From: Salinibacterium amurskyense
Lineage (GTDB): Bacteria; Actinomycetota; Actinomycetes; Actinomycetales; Microbacteriaceae
Assembly (NCBI RefSeq): GCF_002797685.1
Contig: NZ_PGFH01000001.1
Location: 1,364,001-1,428,000 of the forward strand
Length of the DNA stretch: 64,000 nucleotides
Direction: 5' to 3'
Position numbers and translations under genes: made by a program. Position 1 is the stretch's first letter, and each line of letters opens with the position of its first letter. Below the pieces are notes generated by a model. The model was not told the DNA's origin. It saw only the letters and a program-made list of their open reading frames with translations, and ran no database searches. Of the stretch, positions 26,401 to 33,564 are shown piece after piece.

Positions 26401-27051
26401 GTGTCCGCACAAACAACAACCATTGAAATCGCGGCTGAACCAGCAGTCTCGCTTCGCAACGAGCCGGTGCAAGCACGTAGCACCGCGCGTTTAACCGCAC
26501 TACTTGATGCAGCAGCATCCATCGTCGACGAGGTCGGCATTGAGCGACTAACCACCGCTATGGTCGCCGAACGCGCGGGAGCGTCGATCGGCACCGTTTA
26601 CCGTTATTTCCCTGACCGCATCGTTTTGTTGCAGGCTTTGGGATCGCGCAACTTTGAGCGCGTGATGGCTCGTATTACTGAGGCCATCAACGATCCAGCA
26701 CACGCTGACTGGCGAGCTGCGCTGAGCAACTCGTTCGCCACTGTGATCGACACGTACCGCACCGAGCCCGGCTTCCGTGGTCTTCGCGTTGGCGACCAGC
26801 TCGACTTGCGCCCGCTGCCTAATGGCCGCACGTTCAAGTCGTTGGTCGCTGAGCGAATCGTCGAAGCCCTTTCGGCGCGATTCGGCGTTGAGAACTCGGC
26901 AGCAACGCGCTTCACGCTCGAAGCCAGCCTTGAAATGAGCGATGCACTTGTCGCTCGTGCGTTCTTGATGAACCCGCAGGGTGACGAGGAATTCATTTCG
27001 GTGAGCACCTCGTACGTTCGCGGCTTCATTGTGGAGAACATCGGCTGGTAG
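26401..27051 (+). CDS. TetR-family transcriptional regulator
   Basis: A 216-aa repressor-type protein. After a 25-residue polar N-terminus, residues 28-75 form the TetR helix-turn-helix: RLTALLDAAASIVDEVGIER, TTAMVAERAGASIGTVYRYF, PDRIVLLQAL. The remaining helical part is the ligand and dimer domain, which does not reveal the inducer. The GTG at 26401 is preceded by AGAAGGGGG, a strong ribosome site. It lies 130 bases before an osmoprotectant ABC operon on the same strand and may regulate it, itself, or both; the palindrome at 26347-26362 is a candidate operator. Confidence 0.9.
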   Translation: MSAQTTTIEIAAEPAVSLRNEPVQARSTARLTALLDAAASIVDEVGIERLTTAMVAERAGASIGTVYRYFPDRIVLLQALGSRNFERVMARITEAINDPAHADWRAALSNSFATVIDTYRTEPGFRGLRVGDQLDLRPLPNGRTFKSLVAERIVEALSARFGVENSAATRFTLEASLEMSDALVARAFLMNPQGDEEFISVSTSYVRGFIVENIGW

Positions 27052-27180
27052 CTGATTTCGCTCTATGCGAATTTGCCTGAGTTATACCCAATCGGGAATG
27101 ACAGCGGCGTCGAATACTGTTTAGCTATTAATGCTGGCAAGTGTCGATCCGCGCATGGGCGCGAGGAATGAGCCGAAATC

Positions 27181-28008
27181 ATGATTGAATTTCGTGCAGT
27201 AACCAAGCGTTTCCCCGACGGGACCGTGGCCGTCGAAGACTTTAATCTCGTGATTCCGTCGCGAAAGATTACAGTCTTCGTCGGGTCATCGGGCAGTGGT
27301 AAAACCACACTGCTCCGAATGATCAACCGAATGGTCGATCCCACGGATGGCGACATCGAGATCGATGGCGACAGCATCATGAGCAAAGAGCCGGTGGCTC
27401 TGCGACGCAGCATCGGCTACGTCATGCAGAACTCCGGGCTTCTTCCGCACTTCAAAGTGATCGACAACGTCACTACAGTGCCGATGCTCAATGGCGTGCC
27501 TAAAAAGCAGGCTCGTGAACAAGCTCTCGAGCTGCTCGATACCGTGGGCCTCAGCCGTAGCATTGCCGACCGCTACCCGAGTCAACTGTCGGGCGGCCAA
27601 CAGCAGCGCGTTGGTGTGGCACGCGGCCTCGCCGCTAACCCCAACATCCTGCTGATGGATGAGCCGTTCGGTGCGGTTGACCCGATCGTGCGCGCGGAGC
27701 TGCAACAGGAGACAATTCGCCTGCAGCATGAACTCGACAAGACGATCGTCTTTGTCACGCACGATATTGACGAAGCCTTCTTGCTCGGCGATCAGGTCGT
27801 CATCTTGGAAAAGGGCGCCAAGATCGCTCAGGTCGGTAGTCCGAACGAGATCATGGCTGCTCCGGCGAGCGACTTCGTGGCGAACTTTATCGGCACCGAC
27901 CGTGGCAAGCGCGCCCTCACTCTCAAGAAAACGGAAGCTGGGACGATCCTGGTCGACAGTGAAGGCCGCGGCGCTGGCGTTCTTGTCGGGGGATCGGAGT
28001 CGGCGTGA
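27181..28008 (+). CDS. Osmoprotectant/glycine betaine ABC transporter ATPase
   Basis: The 275-aa ATPase has Walker A GSSGSGKT (35-42), Q-loop YVMQNSGLLPHF, signature LSGGQQQR, Walker B ILLMDEPFGAVD and the H-loop VFVTHDIDEA. The MQNSGLLPHFKVxDNV stretch is typical of the OpuC/ProV/OsmV group that imports glycine betaine, choline or similar compatible solutes. It is short (no C-terminal CBS pair, which OpuCA carries), so osmotic gating through CBS domains is unlikely. The stop overlaps the first permease gene. A gap of 129 bases after the TetR gene contains AT-rich promoter-like sequence around 27118-27135. Confidence 0.9.
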   Translation: MIEFRAVTKRFPDGTVAVEDFNLVIPSRKITVFVGSSGSGKTTLLRMINRMVDPTDGDIEIDGDSIMSKEPVALRRSIGYVMQNSGLLPHFKVIDNVTTVPMLNGVPKKQAREQALELLDTVGLSRSIADRYPSQLSGGQQQRVGVARGLAANPNILLMDEPFGAVDPIVRAELQQETIRLQHELDKTIVFVTHDIDEAFLLGDQVVILEKGAKIAQVGSPNEIMAAPASDFVANFIGTDRGKRALTLKKTEAGTILVDSEGRGAGVLVGGSESA

Positions 28009-28682
28009 CTTGGATCATCAATAATCTTGATCTGATCTGGGGCCTCACGCTTGAACACATTCGGCTGAGCATCCCGCCGATTGTTATCGGCTTCCTCATT
28101 TCTATCCCGTTGGGCTGGCTGGCGTATCGCTTCAAGCTCACTCGCGGCATCCTGCTGACCCTTGCCGGTTTGCTGTACACGATTCCGTCGCTCGCGCTGT
28201 TCGTGATCCTGCCGCCGCTGTTAGGCATCAGCTTCCTTAGCGAGCTCAACATCACCATTGCGCTCACGCTCTATGCCGTGGCCATCATGGCTCGTTCCGT
28301 GGCGGATGCTCTGGCCTCAGTCGATCCGGCGATCCGTCAATCGGCCACCGCTGTTGGGTTTGGCGGCTGGCGTCGATTCTGGACCGTCGACTTCCCGCTC
28401 GCGGGCCCCGTGGTGCTCGCGGGTCTCCGTGTCGCTGCTGTGTCGACGGTGAGCCTCGTGACTGTCGGAATTCTCATTGGAGTGCAGAGCCTCGGCTACC
28501 TCTTCACTAACGGCTTTCAGCGCCGAATCTTGGAAGAGATCTTCGCCGGGGTCGTGATGACAGTGATTGTCGCGTTGTTGATCGACCGCGCTCTGGTACT
28601 GCTGGGCCGGATGCTGATGCCTTGGACGACGGTCGCCAAGCAAAAGGCGCCCGCTCCCGCACTGGAAGGAGCGCCCGCGTGA
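28005..28682 (+). CDS. Osmoprotectant ABC transporter permease 1
   Basis: A 225-aa permease with five or six helices, starting WIINNLDLIWGLTLEHIRLS, a beginning typical of OpuCB/YehY proteins. The coupling segment DPAIRQSATAVGFGGWRRFW matches the EAA loop, and FPLAGPVVLAGLRVAAVSTV follows. GTG 28005 overlaps the ATPase stop by four bases (GTGA). It forms a heteromeric channel with the next permease. Confidence 0.9.
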   Translation: MTWIINNLDLIWGLTLEHIRLSIPPIVIGFLISIPLGWLAYRFKLTRGILLTLAGLLYTIPSLALFVILPPLLGISFLSELNITIALTLYAVAIMARSVADALASVDPAIRQSATAVGFGGWRRFWTVDFPLAGPVVLAGLRVAAVSTVSLVTVGILIGVQSLGYLFTNGFQRRILEEIFAGVVMTVIVALLIDRALVLLGRMLMPWTTVAKQKAPAPALEGAPA

Positions 28683-29431
28683 ACTTCCTCATAGAAGCAG
28701 TGCAATGGCTCTTCTCTCCGGAGCGACTCGAGGGTAGCAATCCGATTCCGCTCAGGCTCGAAGAGCACCTTTTCTACACCTTCTTTTCGGTGATCGTTGC
28801 GGCGCTCATTGCGATTCCCCTCGGTTTCTACATCGGGCACACGGGTAAGGGGCGCGACTTCGCCGTCGGGTTGTCGGGAGCTGCACGCGCCCTGCCTTCG
28901 TTTGGTCTCATCCTGCTTCTCGTGCTGCTGATTGGGGTAACTCAGGTTCAACTCCAGCTCGCAGCGATCACAGCGTTCGTACTTTTGGCCATCCCGTCGA
29001 TTCTGGCGGGAGCGTATGCGGGAATAGAAGCGGTAGACCGCCGCGTTATTGATGCTGCGCGAGCGGTCGGTATGACGGAGTGGCAAATCCTGTGGAAGGT
29101 AGAAGTTCCGCTGGGGCTTCCGCTGCTCATTGGCGGCCTTCGCGCGGCAACGCTGCAGGTCGTCGCTACCGCGACACTCGCGGCCTACGTGGGGCTTGGC
29201 GGCCTAGGAATTTACATTTTCCGCGGCCTCCCTCTCCAGCGTTATGACGAGATGTTAGGCAGTGCGTTGCTGATTGCAGCGCTCGCTCTGGTTCTCGATG
29301 GAATATTTGCGCTCATCCAACAATTTGCGGTTCCCCGCGGAGTTTCGGCTGGGCGTGCTAAAGATGTCCGCACGTCATCAACTCGACGACGTGCGGTGGC
29401 AGCAAAACCTGCCCAAGAAAGAAGAGGATAG
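28679..29431 (+). CDS. Osmoprotectant ABC transporter permease 2
   Basis: A 250-aa permease, longer than its partner, with about six helices. LEEHLFYTFFSVIVAALIAI near the N-terminus, and the coupling loop VDRRVIDAARAVGMTEWQIL with KVEVPLGLPLLIGGLRAATL, match OpuCD/YehW. The C-terminus is a basic tail (RRRAVAAKPAQERRG). GTG 28679 overlaps the permease 1 stop (GTGA). The longer ORF that would start at 28622 would overlap 57 bases of the preceding gene and was not used. The binding protein follows after two bases. Confidence 0.9.
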   Translation: MNFLIEAVQWLFSPERLEGSNPIPLRLEEHLFYTFFSVIVAALIAIPLGFYIGHTGKGRDFAVGLSGAARALPSFGLILLLVLLIGVTQVQLQLAAITAFVLLAIPSILAGAYAGIEAVDRRVIDAARAVGMTEWQILWKVEVPLGLPLLIGGLRAATLQVVATATLAAYVGLGGLGIYIFRGLPLQRYDEMLGSALLIAALALVLDGIFALIQQFAVPRGVSAGRAKDVRTSSTRRRAVAAKPAQERRG

Positions 29432-29433
29432 AA

Positions 29434-30345
29434 ATGTTCACAGCTAAGAACAAAGGCCGGCTCGCGCTTGGCGCCGCCGCGGTCGGGGTTGCAATTGCCC
29501 TGTCAGGGTGTGCAACTGGTGATCCCCTGGACTCCGGATCGAGTGACGAGAACACCAACAGCGACACCATCGTTGTCGGCTCGCAGGCTTACTACTCGAA
29601 CGAAATCATTGCCGAGATCTACTCGCAGGCACTGGAGAACGCTGGCTTCGAGGTCGAGCGTCAATTCCAGATCGGCCAGCGCGATGCTTACCTGCCCGCT
29701 CTCGAGAGCGGCGAAGTAGACATCATCCCCGAATACACGGGAAACCTCCTCCAGTTCTACAGCGCTGACACCACGGCAACGGCCTCAGAGGATGTCTACG
29801 CTGAACTCGCTGATGCTCTGCCCGAGGGCCTCACGGTTCTCGAACAGTCGTCGGCTACCGACCAAGACTCCTACAACGTGACCGCTGACTTCGCGGCAGC
29901 TAACTCGTTGACGAGCCTCGCGGACCTCGCCGATGTCGCGGACCTTAAGCTCGGCGGAAACGCTGAACTCGAAGAGCGCCCCTATGGTCCTGCCGGACTC
30001 AAGGACGTCTACGGCGCCACGGTCGGCTTCACCGCGACCGGTGACACCACCGTTGCGGCACTCGTCGAGGGAACCATCAACATGGCTAACGTCTACAGCG
30101 CCGACCCGCGCATCCAGACCGAAGGCCTCGTTACCCTGACCGACCCTGAGGGCCTGTTCTTGGCCTCGAACGTCGTGCCTCTGGTGAACGCAGACATCGC
30201 TGACTCGATCGCCGATGTTATCAATGCCGTCAACGCCAAGCTCACCCCTGAGGGCCTCGTTGCTCTCAACGTGGAAAGCACCGTTGACAAGATGTCGTCT
30301 GACGACATCGCCACCGCATGGTTGAGCGCCAACGGCCTCAGCTAA
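29434..30345 (+). CDS. Osmoprotectant-binding lipoprotein (OpuCC/OsmF-like)
   Basis: A 303-aa lipoprotein with lipobox LSGC, cysteine at residue 26. The mature protein begins near DTIVVGSQAYYSNEIIAEIY and contains VERQFQIGQRDAYLPALESG and VDIIPEYTGNLLQFY, both typical of the glycine-betaine-binding OpuAC/OpuCC family (the YTG motif shapes the quaternary ammonium site). It closes the ATPase-permease-permease-SBP operon. Specific ligand (betaine, choline, carnitine) cannot be assigned. A long palindrome follows as the likely terminator. Confidence 0.9.
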   Translation: MFTAKNKGRLALGAAAVGVAIALSGCATGDPLDSGSSDENTNSDTIVVGSQAYYSNEIIAEIYSQALENAGFEVERQFQIGQRDAYLPALESGEVDIIPEYTGNLLQFYSADTTATASEDVYAELADALPEGLTVLEQSSATDQDSYNVTADFAAANSLTSLADLADVADLKLGGNAELEERPYGPAGLKDVYGATVGFTATGDTTVAALVEGTINMANVYSADPRIQTEGLVTLTDPEGLFLASNVVPLVNADIADSIADVINAVNAKLTPEGLVALNVESTVDKMSSDDIATAWLSANGLS

Positions 30346-30383
30346 CACTGGCTACAACAGAACACACTGCTGGCTAGTCCAGC

Positions 30384-30419
30384 ACCGAGGGGCGGATGCA
30401 CGTGCATCCGCCCCTCGGT
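30384..30419. terminator. 36-base perfect palindrome between convergent genes, probable bidirectional terminator
   Basis: ACCGAGGGGCGGATGCA (30384-30400) and its exact complement (30403-30419) around CG, a stem of up to 17 pairs with a minimal loop. It lies between the osmoprotectant operon (+) and the dedA gene (-), and would form a hairpin in either direction. It lacks a run of T, so it may act by a Rho-assisted or bulky-hairpin mode. Confidence 0.6.
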
Positions 30420-30428
30420 CGTTAAGAG

Positions 30429-31145
30429 TTATTCGGCGTCGTGGTGTTCCATGTGACGCTGTTGCGAGCGATGCAGCAGCTTCTTCGCGATCACCGTGAC
30501 GATCGAAATGACGGCGACGATGGCGACGAAGATGTAGCCCGCGTAGTGCAGTTGATCGAGCAGTTCCCGAAAACTACCCGCGGTGAGGGCCCCGACAGAG
30601 ACGTACGCGATTGACCAAATGCTGGTGGCGGGAACGGTCCACGCCATGAAAGTGCGGTACCGCATCGTGCTCATGCCCACGGTCACCGGGATGAGCGAGT
30701 GCAGCACGGGCAAAAAGCGTGAAATGAACACGGCAATTCCACCTCGGCGTCCCAGATAGCGTTCGGCCTGCACCCAGTGCTGTTCGCCGATGCGCTTGCC
30801 AAGTCTCGAGTGCCGAATTTTGGGACCAAAGTAGCGGCCAAGGGCGAAGCCCACGCTCTCGCCGATCAAGGCTCCCACGATCACGACCGCGATGAGGATG
30901 GCGGCCTCGAAGACGCTCCCCACTGCTGTACTTGCAACCAAGACCACGGTGTCGCCGGGCACGAGAAGCCCGACCAATATCGACGTCTCCAGCATGATCG
31001 CGACGCCCGCGAGAATCGTGCGGAGCACCGGATCGACCGACTGCACGGTGTCAAGAATGTAGCTCAGCGCATCGTTGACCCACTGTCCGAAGCCGCCACT
31101 GGCAGCACTCGGTTCAGCGCTCAGAATGAGGTCTACGGGATCCAC
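30429..31145 (-). CDS. DedA-family membrane protein
   Basis: A 238-aa protein with about five membrane segments. Family features are LLVPGDTVVLVASTAVGSVF (with the conserved Pro-Gly), GALIGESVGFALGRYFG, and FISRFLPVLHSLIPVTVGMS, which contains the F/G-xxR-F-x-P motif of DedA proteins. DedA proteins are lipid scramblase-like and needed for membrane homeostasis and undecaprenyl-phosphate handling. The start GTG 31145 is leaderless-type. It reads against the osmoprotectant operon. Confidence 0.9.
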   Translation of the reverse strand: MDPVDLILSAEPSAASGGFGQWVNDALSYILDTVQSVDPVLRTILAGVAIMLETSILVGLLVPGDTVVLVASTAVGSVFEAAILIAVVIVGALIGESVGFALGRYFGPKIRHSRLGKRIGEQHWVQAERYLGRRGGIAVFISRFLPVLHSLIPVTVGMSTMRYRTFMAWTVPATSIWSIAYVSVGALTAGSFRELLDQLHYAGYIFVAIVAVISIVTVIAKKLLHRSQQRHMEHHDAE

Positions 31146-31157
31146 GGAACGAGCCTA
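31143..31157 (-). promoter_or_regulatory. Leaderless-type promoter of the dedA gene
   Basis: Minus strand TAGGCT (31157-31152), then CGTTCC and GTG 31145. Six-base spacing. Confidence 0.5.
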
Positions 31158-31182
31158 GCGAGCAAAACCGAAAGCTCACTGG

Positions 31183-31947
31183 CTAAATGGGGCGTGCCAA
31201 AGTAGCGAGTCGGGTGCGCCACTGTTCGAGCCGACCAGGCTTCTCGGCAAGCTCCGGGCCATCGACCCACTTCGAGACAATGCGGATGCCGTGCAGCGCA
31301 TTCACGACCCAGACTTCGGTGCCCGCGAGCTCCGCCGGGGTGACCGCTTCTTCGTGGGTATCGAGCCCAAGCGCGCGGGCTAACGTCAGCACGCTGCGGG
31401 CGGTAACGCTATCGACACGCTCGAGCTCTGCCGGCGGACCGCAGAGAATCTCTCCACGCCACCACAGCACAGCGCTGTACGCGCCTTCGATGACGAATCC
31501 TTCGTCGGTGAGCAGAATCGCCTCGTCGGCACCGTGGGCACGCGCTCCCGCCTGCAGCGCGCCCATCGCGTCGATATCGGGGCCTTTGACCGCAGGCACG
31601 GTGCGCGGGTCGGCACCCCGAAAACTTACGGCCGTGGCCGAGCGCTTCAATTCGGGGTTCGCGCGCAAGCGCAGAAAGAACTCGGCTCCGCGCAGCTCGA
31701 CACGCGGAAACCAGGCGCCGGCGCGGGGGAGAGCGGCGATCGCAGCTGTGAAGAACTGGTCGGCAGTTTCTCGCTGGGCGGCGGGTACGGCATCCAGAAA
31801 CCGTTGGCGATGCAGATTGAGGGCGAGCACTGAGCCCGAGTTCACGAGCCAGGAATCGGCGACGGTCATCGGGGTCGTCGGCACCTTGTCGGGGGAGATC
31901 TCGAGAAGTTTGTCGTTCTGCCACCGATAAATTGCGTCCGCACTCAT
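31183..31947 (-). CDS. pabC: Aminodeoxychorismate lyase-like class IV aminotransferase
   Basis: A 254-aa fold-type IV PLP enzyme. The candidate PLP lysine is Lys121 in TVPAVKGPDIDAMG, and the cofactor-region residues DEAILLTDEGFVIEGAYSAV with LWWRGEIL agree with the 4-amino-4-deoxychorismate lyase/branched-chain aminotransferase group. PabC releases p-aminobenzoate and pyruvate from aminodeoxychorismate for folate. The assignment to PabC rather than another class IV enzyme rests on the divergent neighbour pabB. No PabA is seen in the window. Confidence 0.8.
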   Translation of the reverse strand: MSADAIYRWQNDKLLEISPDKVPTTPMTVADSWLVNSGSVLALNLHRQRFLDAVPAAQRETADQFFTAAIAALPRAGAWFPRVELRGAEFFLRLRANPELKRSATAVSFRGADPRTVPAVKGPDIDAMGALQAGARAHGADEAILLTDEGFVIEGAYSAVLWWRGEILCGPPAELERVDSVTARSVLTLARALGLDTHEEAVTPAELAGTEVWVVNALHGIRIVSKWVDGPELAEKPGRLEQWRTRLATLARPI

Positions 31948-31961
31948 AGGCTTAGGTTATG
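31945..31961. promoter_or_regulatory. Overlapping divergent leaderless promoters of pabC and pabB
   Basis: On the plus strand TAGGCT (31947-31952), then TAGGTT, precedes ATG 31959. On the minus strand TAACCT (31959-31954), then AAGCCT, precedes ATG 31947. Both have the six-base spacing. Each -10 hexamer overlaps the first base of the other gene's start codon, so both promoters cannot be occupied at once. Confidence 0.65.
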
Positions 31962-33389
31962 CGCTCTCGCGTCTTGACTGCTGCCTTGCCGCGCTGGGTT
32001 GACCCCGCGGCGGTGTTTAGCGAACTCATGGCGCAGCAGGCGTCGGATGCCGCTGGTGCCGTCTGGCTCGACAGCGGAGCGGCGGCTAATTCGGGGCGCA
32101 GCTACCTCGCCGTTTCGACTCGGGCTGTGCTGAGCACGGAGCTCAACGAACCGGTCTTCGAGTGGATGCGCCGCGAGTTCGCAGCGACGGAGATCGATCA
32201 CTCTGCTGCACCCGCAGGCTTTCGACTGGGCTGGGTCGGGTGGCTCGGGTACGAGCTCCGCCGCGAATCGCTCGGCGTCGAGGTGACAACGCCTGCAGTG
32301 ACCCCGGATGCCGCCTGGCTGTGGGTAGATCGTGTGATCGTGGTCGACCACGGGTCTCGCTCGCTCAGCGTGCTCGCGCTCGGCGACAGTTGGACGGGCG
32401 AGCTCGCGCAGTGGCGCGACAGTATCGTGGCTCTCGTGGAGGCAGCGGCAGCCCGCACCGCAACCACAGCCCCAACCCGCACCGCAACCCCAACCGCAAC
32501 AACCGCACCGACGACCTCCCTGACAGCCTTCACCGCGCCCCAGCCCGCCCCCACCGCGGTCTGGCGCGACTCCGACGCCGACTACCTCGAGATGATCGCG
32601 GCGTGCCAGCAGTCGATCGTCGAAGGCGACGCCTACCAGTTGTGCCTCACGACGAGCGTGCACGTCGACCACGGCGACAGGCCCGCTGATCCGGTCGCTA
32701 CGTATCTCGCTCTGCGCCGCGCCAACCCCAGCCATCACGGCGGCTTCATGCAGGTGGGCGCGATCTCGCTGCTCAGCTCCACTCCCGAGCAGTTCTTAGC
32801 GATCGATCCCTCGGGACTCATCGAGACGAAGCCGATCAAGGGCACGCGTCGCCGCAGCGCTGACGCCGCCGAAGACGAGCGCCTTGCCGCCGAGCTGCTG
32901 GCCAGCGATAAAGAGCGCGCCGAAAACCTCATGATTGTCGATCTCATGCGCAATGACCTCGGGCGCGTGTGCGAGGTCGGCTCCGTCACCGTACCGAAAC
33001 TGTTCGCCGTGGAAAGCTACGCGACCGTGCATCAGCTCGTCAGTACCATCCGGGGTCAATTGCGCGCTGACGTGAGCGCCGTCGATGCCATCAAGGCTTC
33101 GTTTCCGGCGGGATCGATGACCGGCGCCCCCAAACACTCCGCGACTCTCATTCTGGATTCGCTCGAGCGTGCCCCGCGCGGCATCTACTCTGGCGTCTTT
33201 GGGTACGTGGGGCTCGACGGTGCCGTTGACCTCGCCATGGTCATCCGTTCTATCGTCATGGATGCTCGGGGCTCAACGATCGGCGCCGGCGGCGGAATCA
33301 CGGCCCTCTCGGTGCCCGAAGAAGAGCTGGCCGAGGTCAAGTTGAAGGCAGCAGCGCTGCTGCGAGTGCTGGGTGTTTCGAGCGACTAA
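31959..33389 (+). CDS. pabB: Aminodeoxychorismate synthase component I
   Basis: Converts chorismate, with an ammonia donor, to 4-amino-4-deoxychorismate. The 476-aa protein has the chorismate-binding domain in the second half. The motif PIKGT (292-296) has Lys294, the residue that distinguishes PabB (covalent intermediate) from anthranilate synthase TrpE (PIAGT). The rest of the domain follows in order: AENLMIVDLMRNDLGR, FPAGSMTGAPKHSA and IGAGGGITALS. Between residues 164 and 200 lies a Thr/Ala/Pro-rich linker made of simple CCGCAACC-type repeats in the DNA (32454-32515), not usual for the family. The glutaminase PabA must be elsewhere. Confidence 0.92.
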   Translation: MRSRVLTAALPRWVDPAAVFSELMAQQASDAAGAVWLDSGAAANSGRSYLAVSTRAVLSTELNEPVFEWMRREFAATEIDHSAAPAGFRLGWVGWLGYELRRESLGVEVTTPAVTPDAAWLWVDRVIVVDHGSRSLSVLALGDSWTGELAQWRDSIVALVEAAAARTATTAPTRTATPTATTAPTTSLTAFTAPQPAPTAVWRDSDADYLEMIAACQQSIVEGDAYQLCLTTSVHVDHGDRPADPVATYLALRRANPSHHGGFMQVGAISLLSSTPEQFLAIDPSGLIETKPIKGTRRRSADAAEDERLAAELLASDKERAENLMIVDLMRNDLGRVCEVGSVTVPKLFAVESYATVHQLVSTIRGQLRADVSAVDAIKASFPAGSMTGAPKHSATLILDSLERAPRGIYSGVFGYVGLDGAVDLAMVIRSIVMDARGSTIGAGGGITALSVPEEELAEVKLKAAALLRVLGVSSD

Positions 33390-33564
33390 GCGGTCGCGCA
33401 TCCGCTCTCGGTCGTAGTGAACAACCGGTCTACCCTGTTGCTGTGTACTGTGAGATGCGTCAACTCATAGACAATGGAATAACCCGACACTTTTTGGCCC
33501 CCTCGAGCGCGGCCGTGAGTTGGGTAATCTTAGATCTTCCCTGTAACGAATTGAGAGTGTTTAC

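Noticed and set aside
33390-33564. T-box or leucine leader before leuS
   Set aside because: No T-box core (TGGNACCGCG-like) and no Leu-rich short frame; only ordinary upstream sequence.
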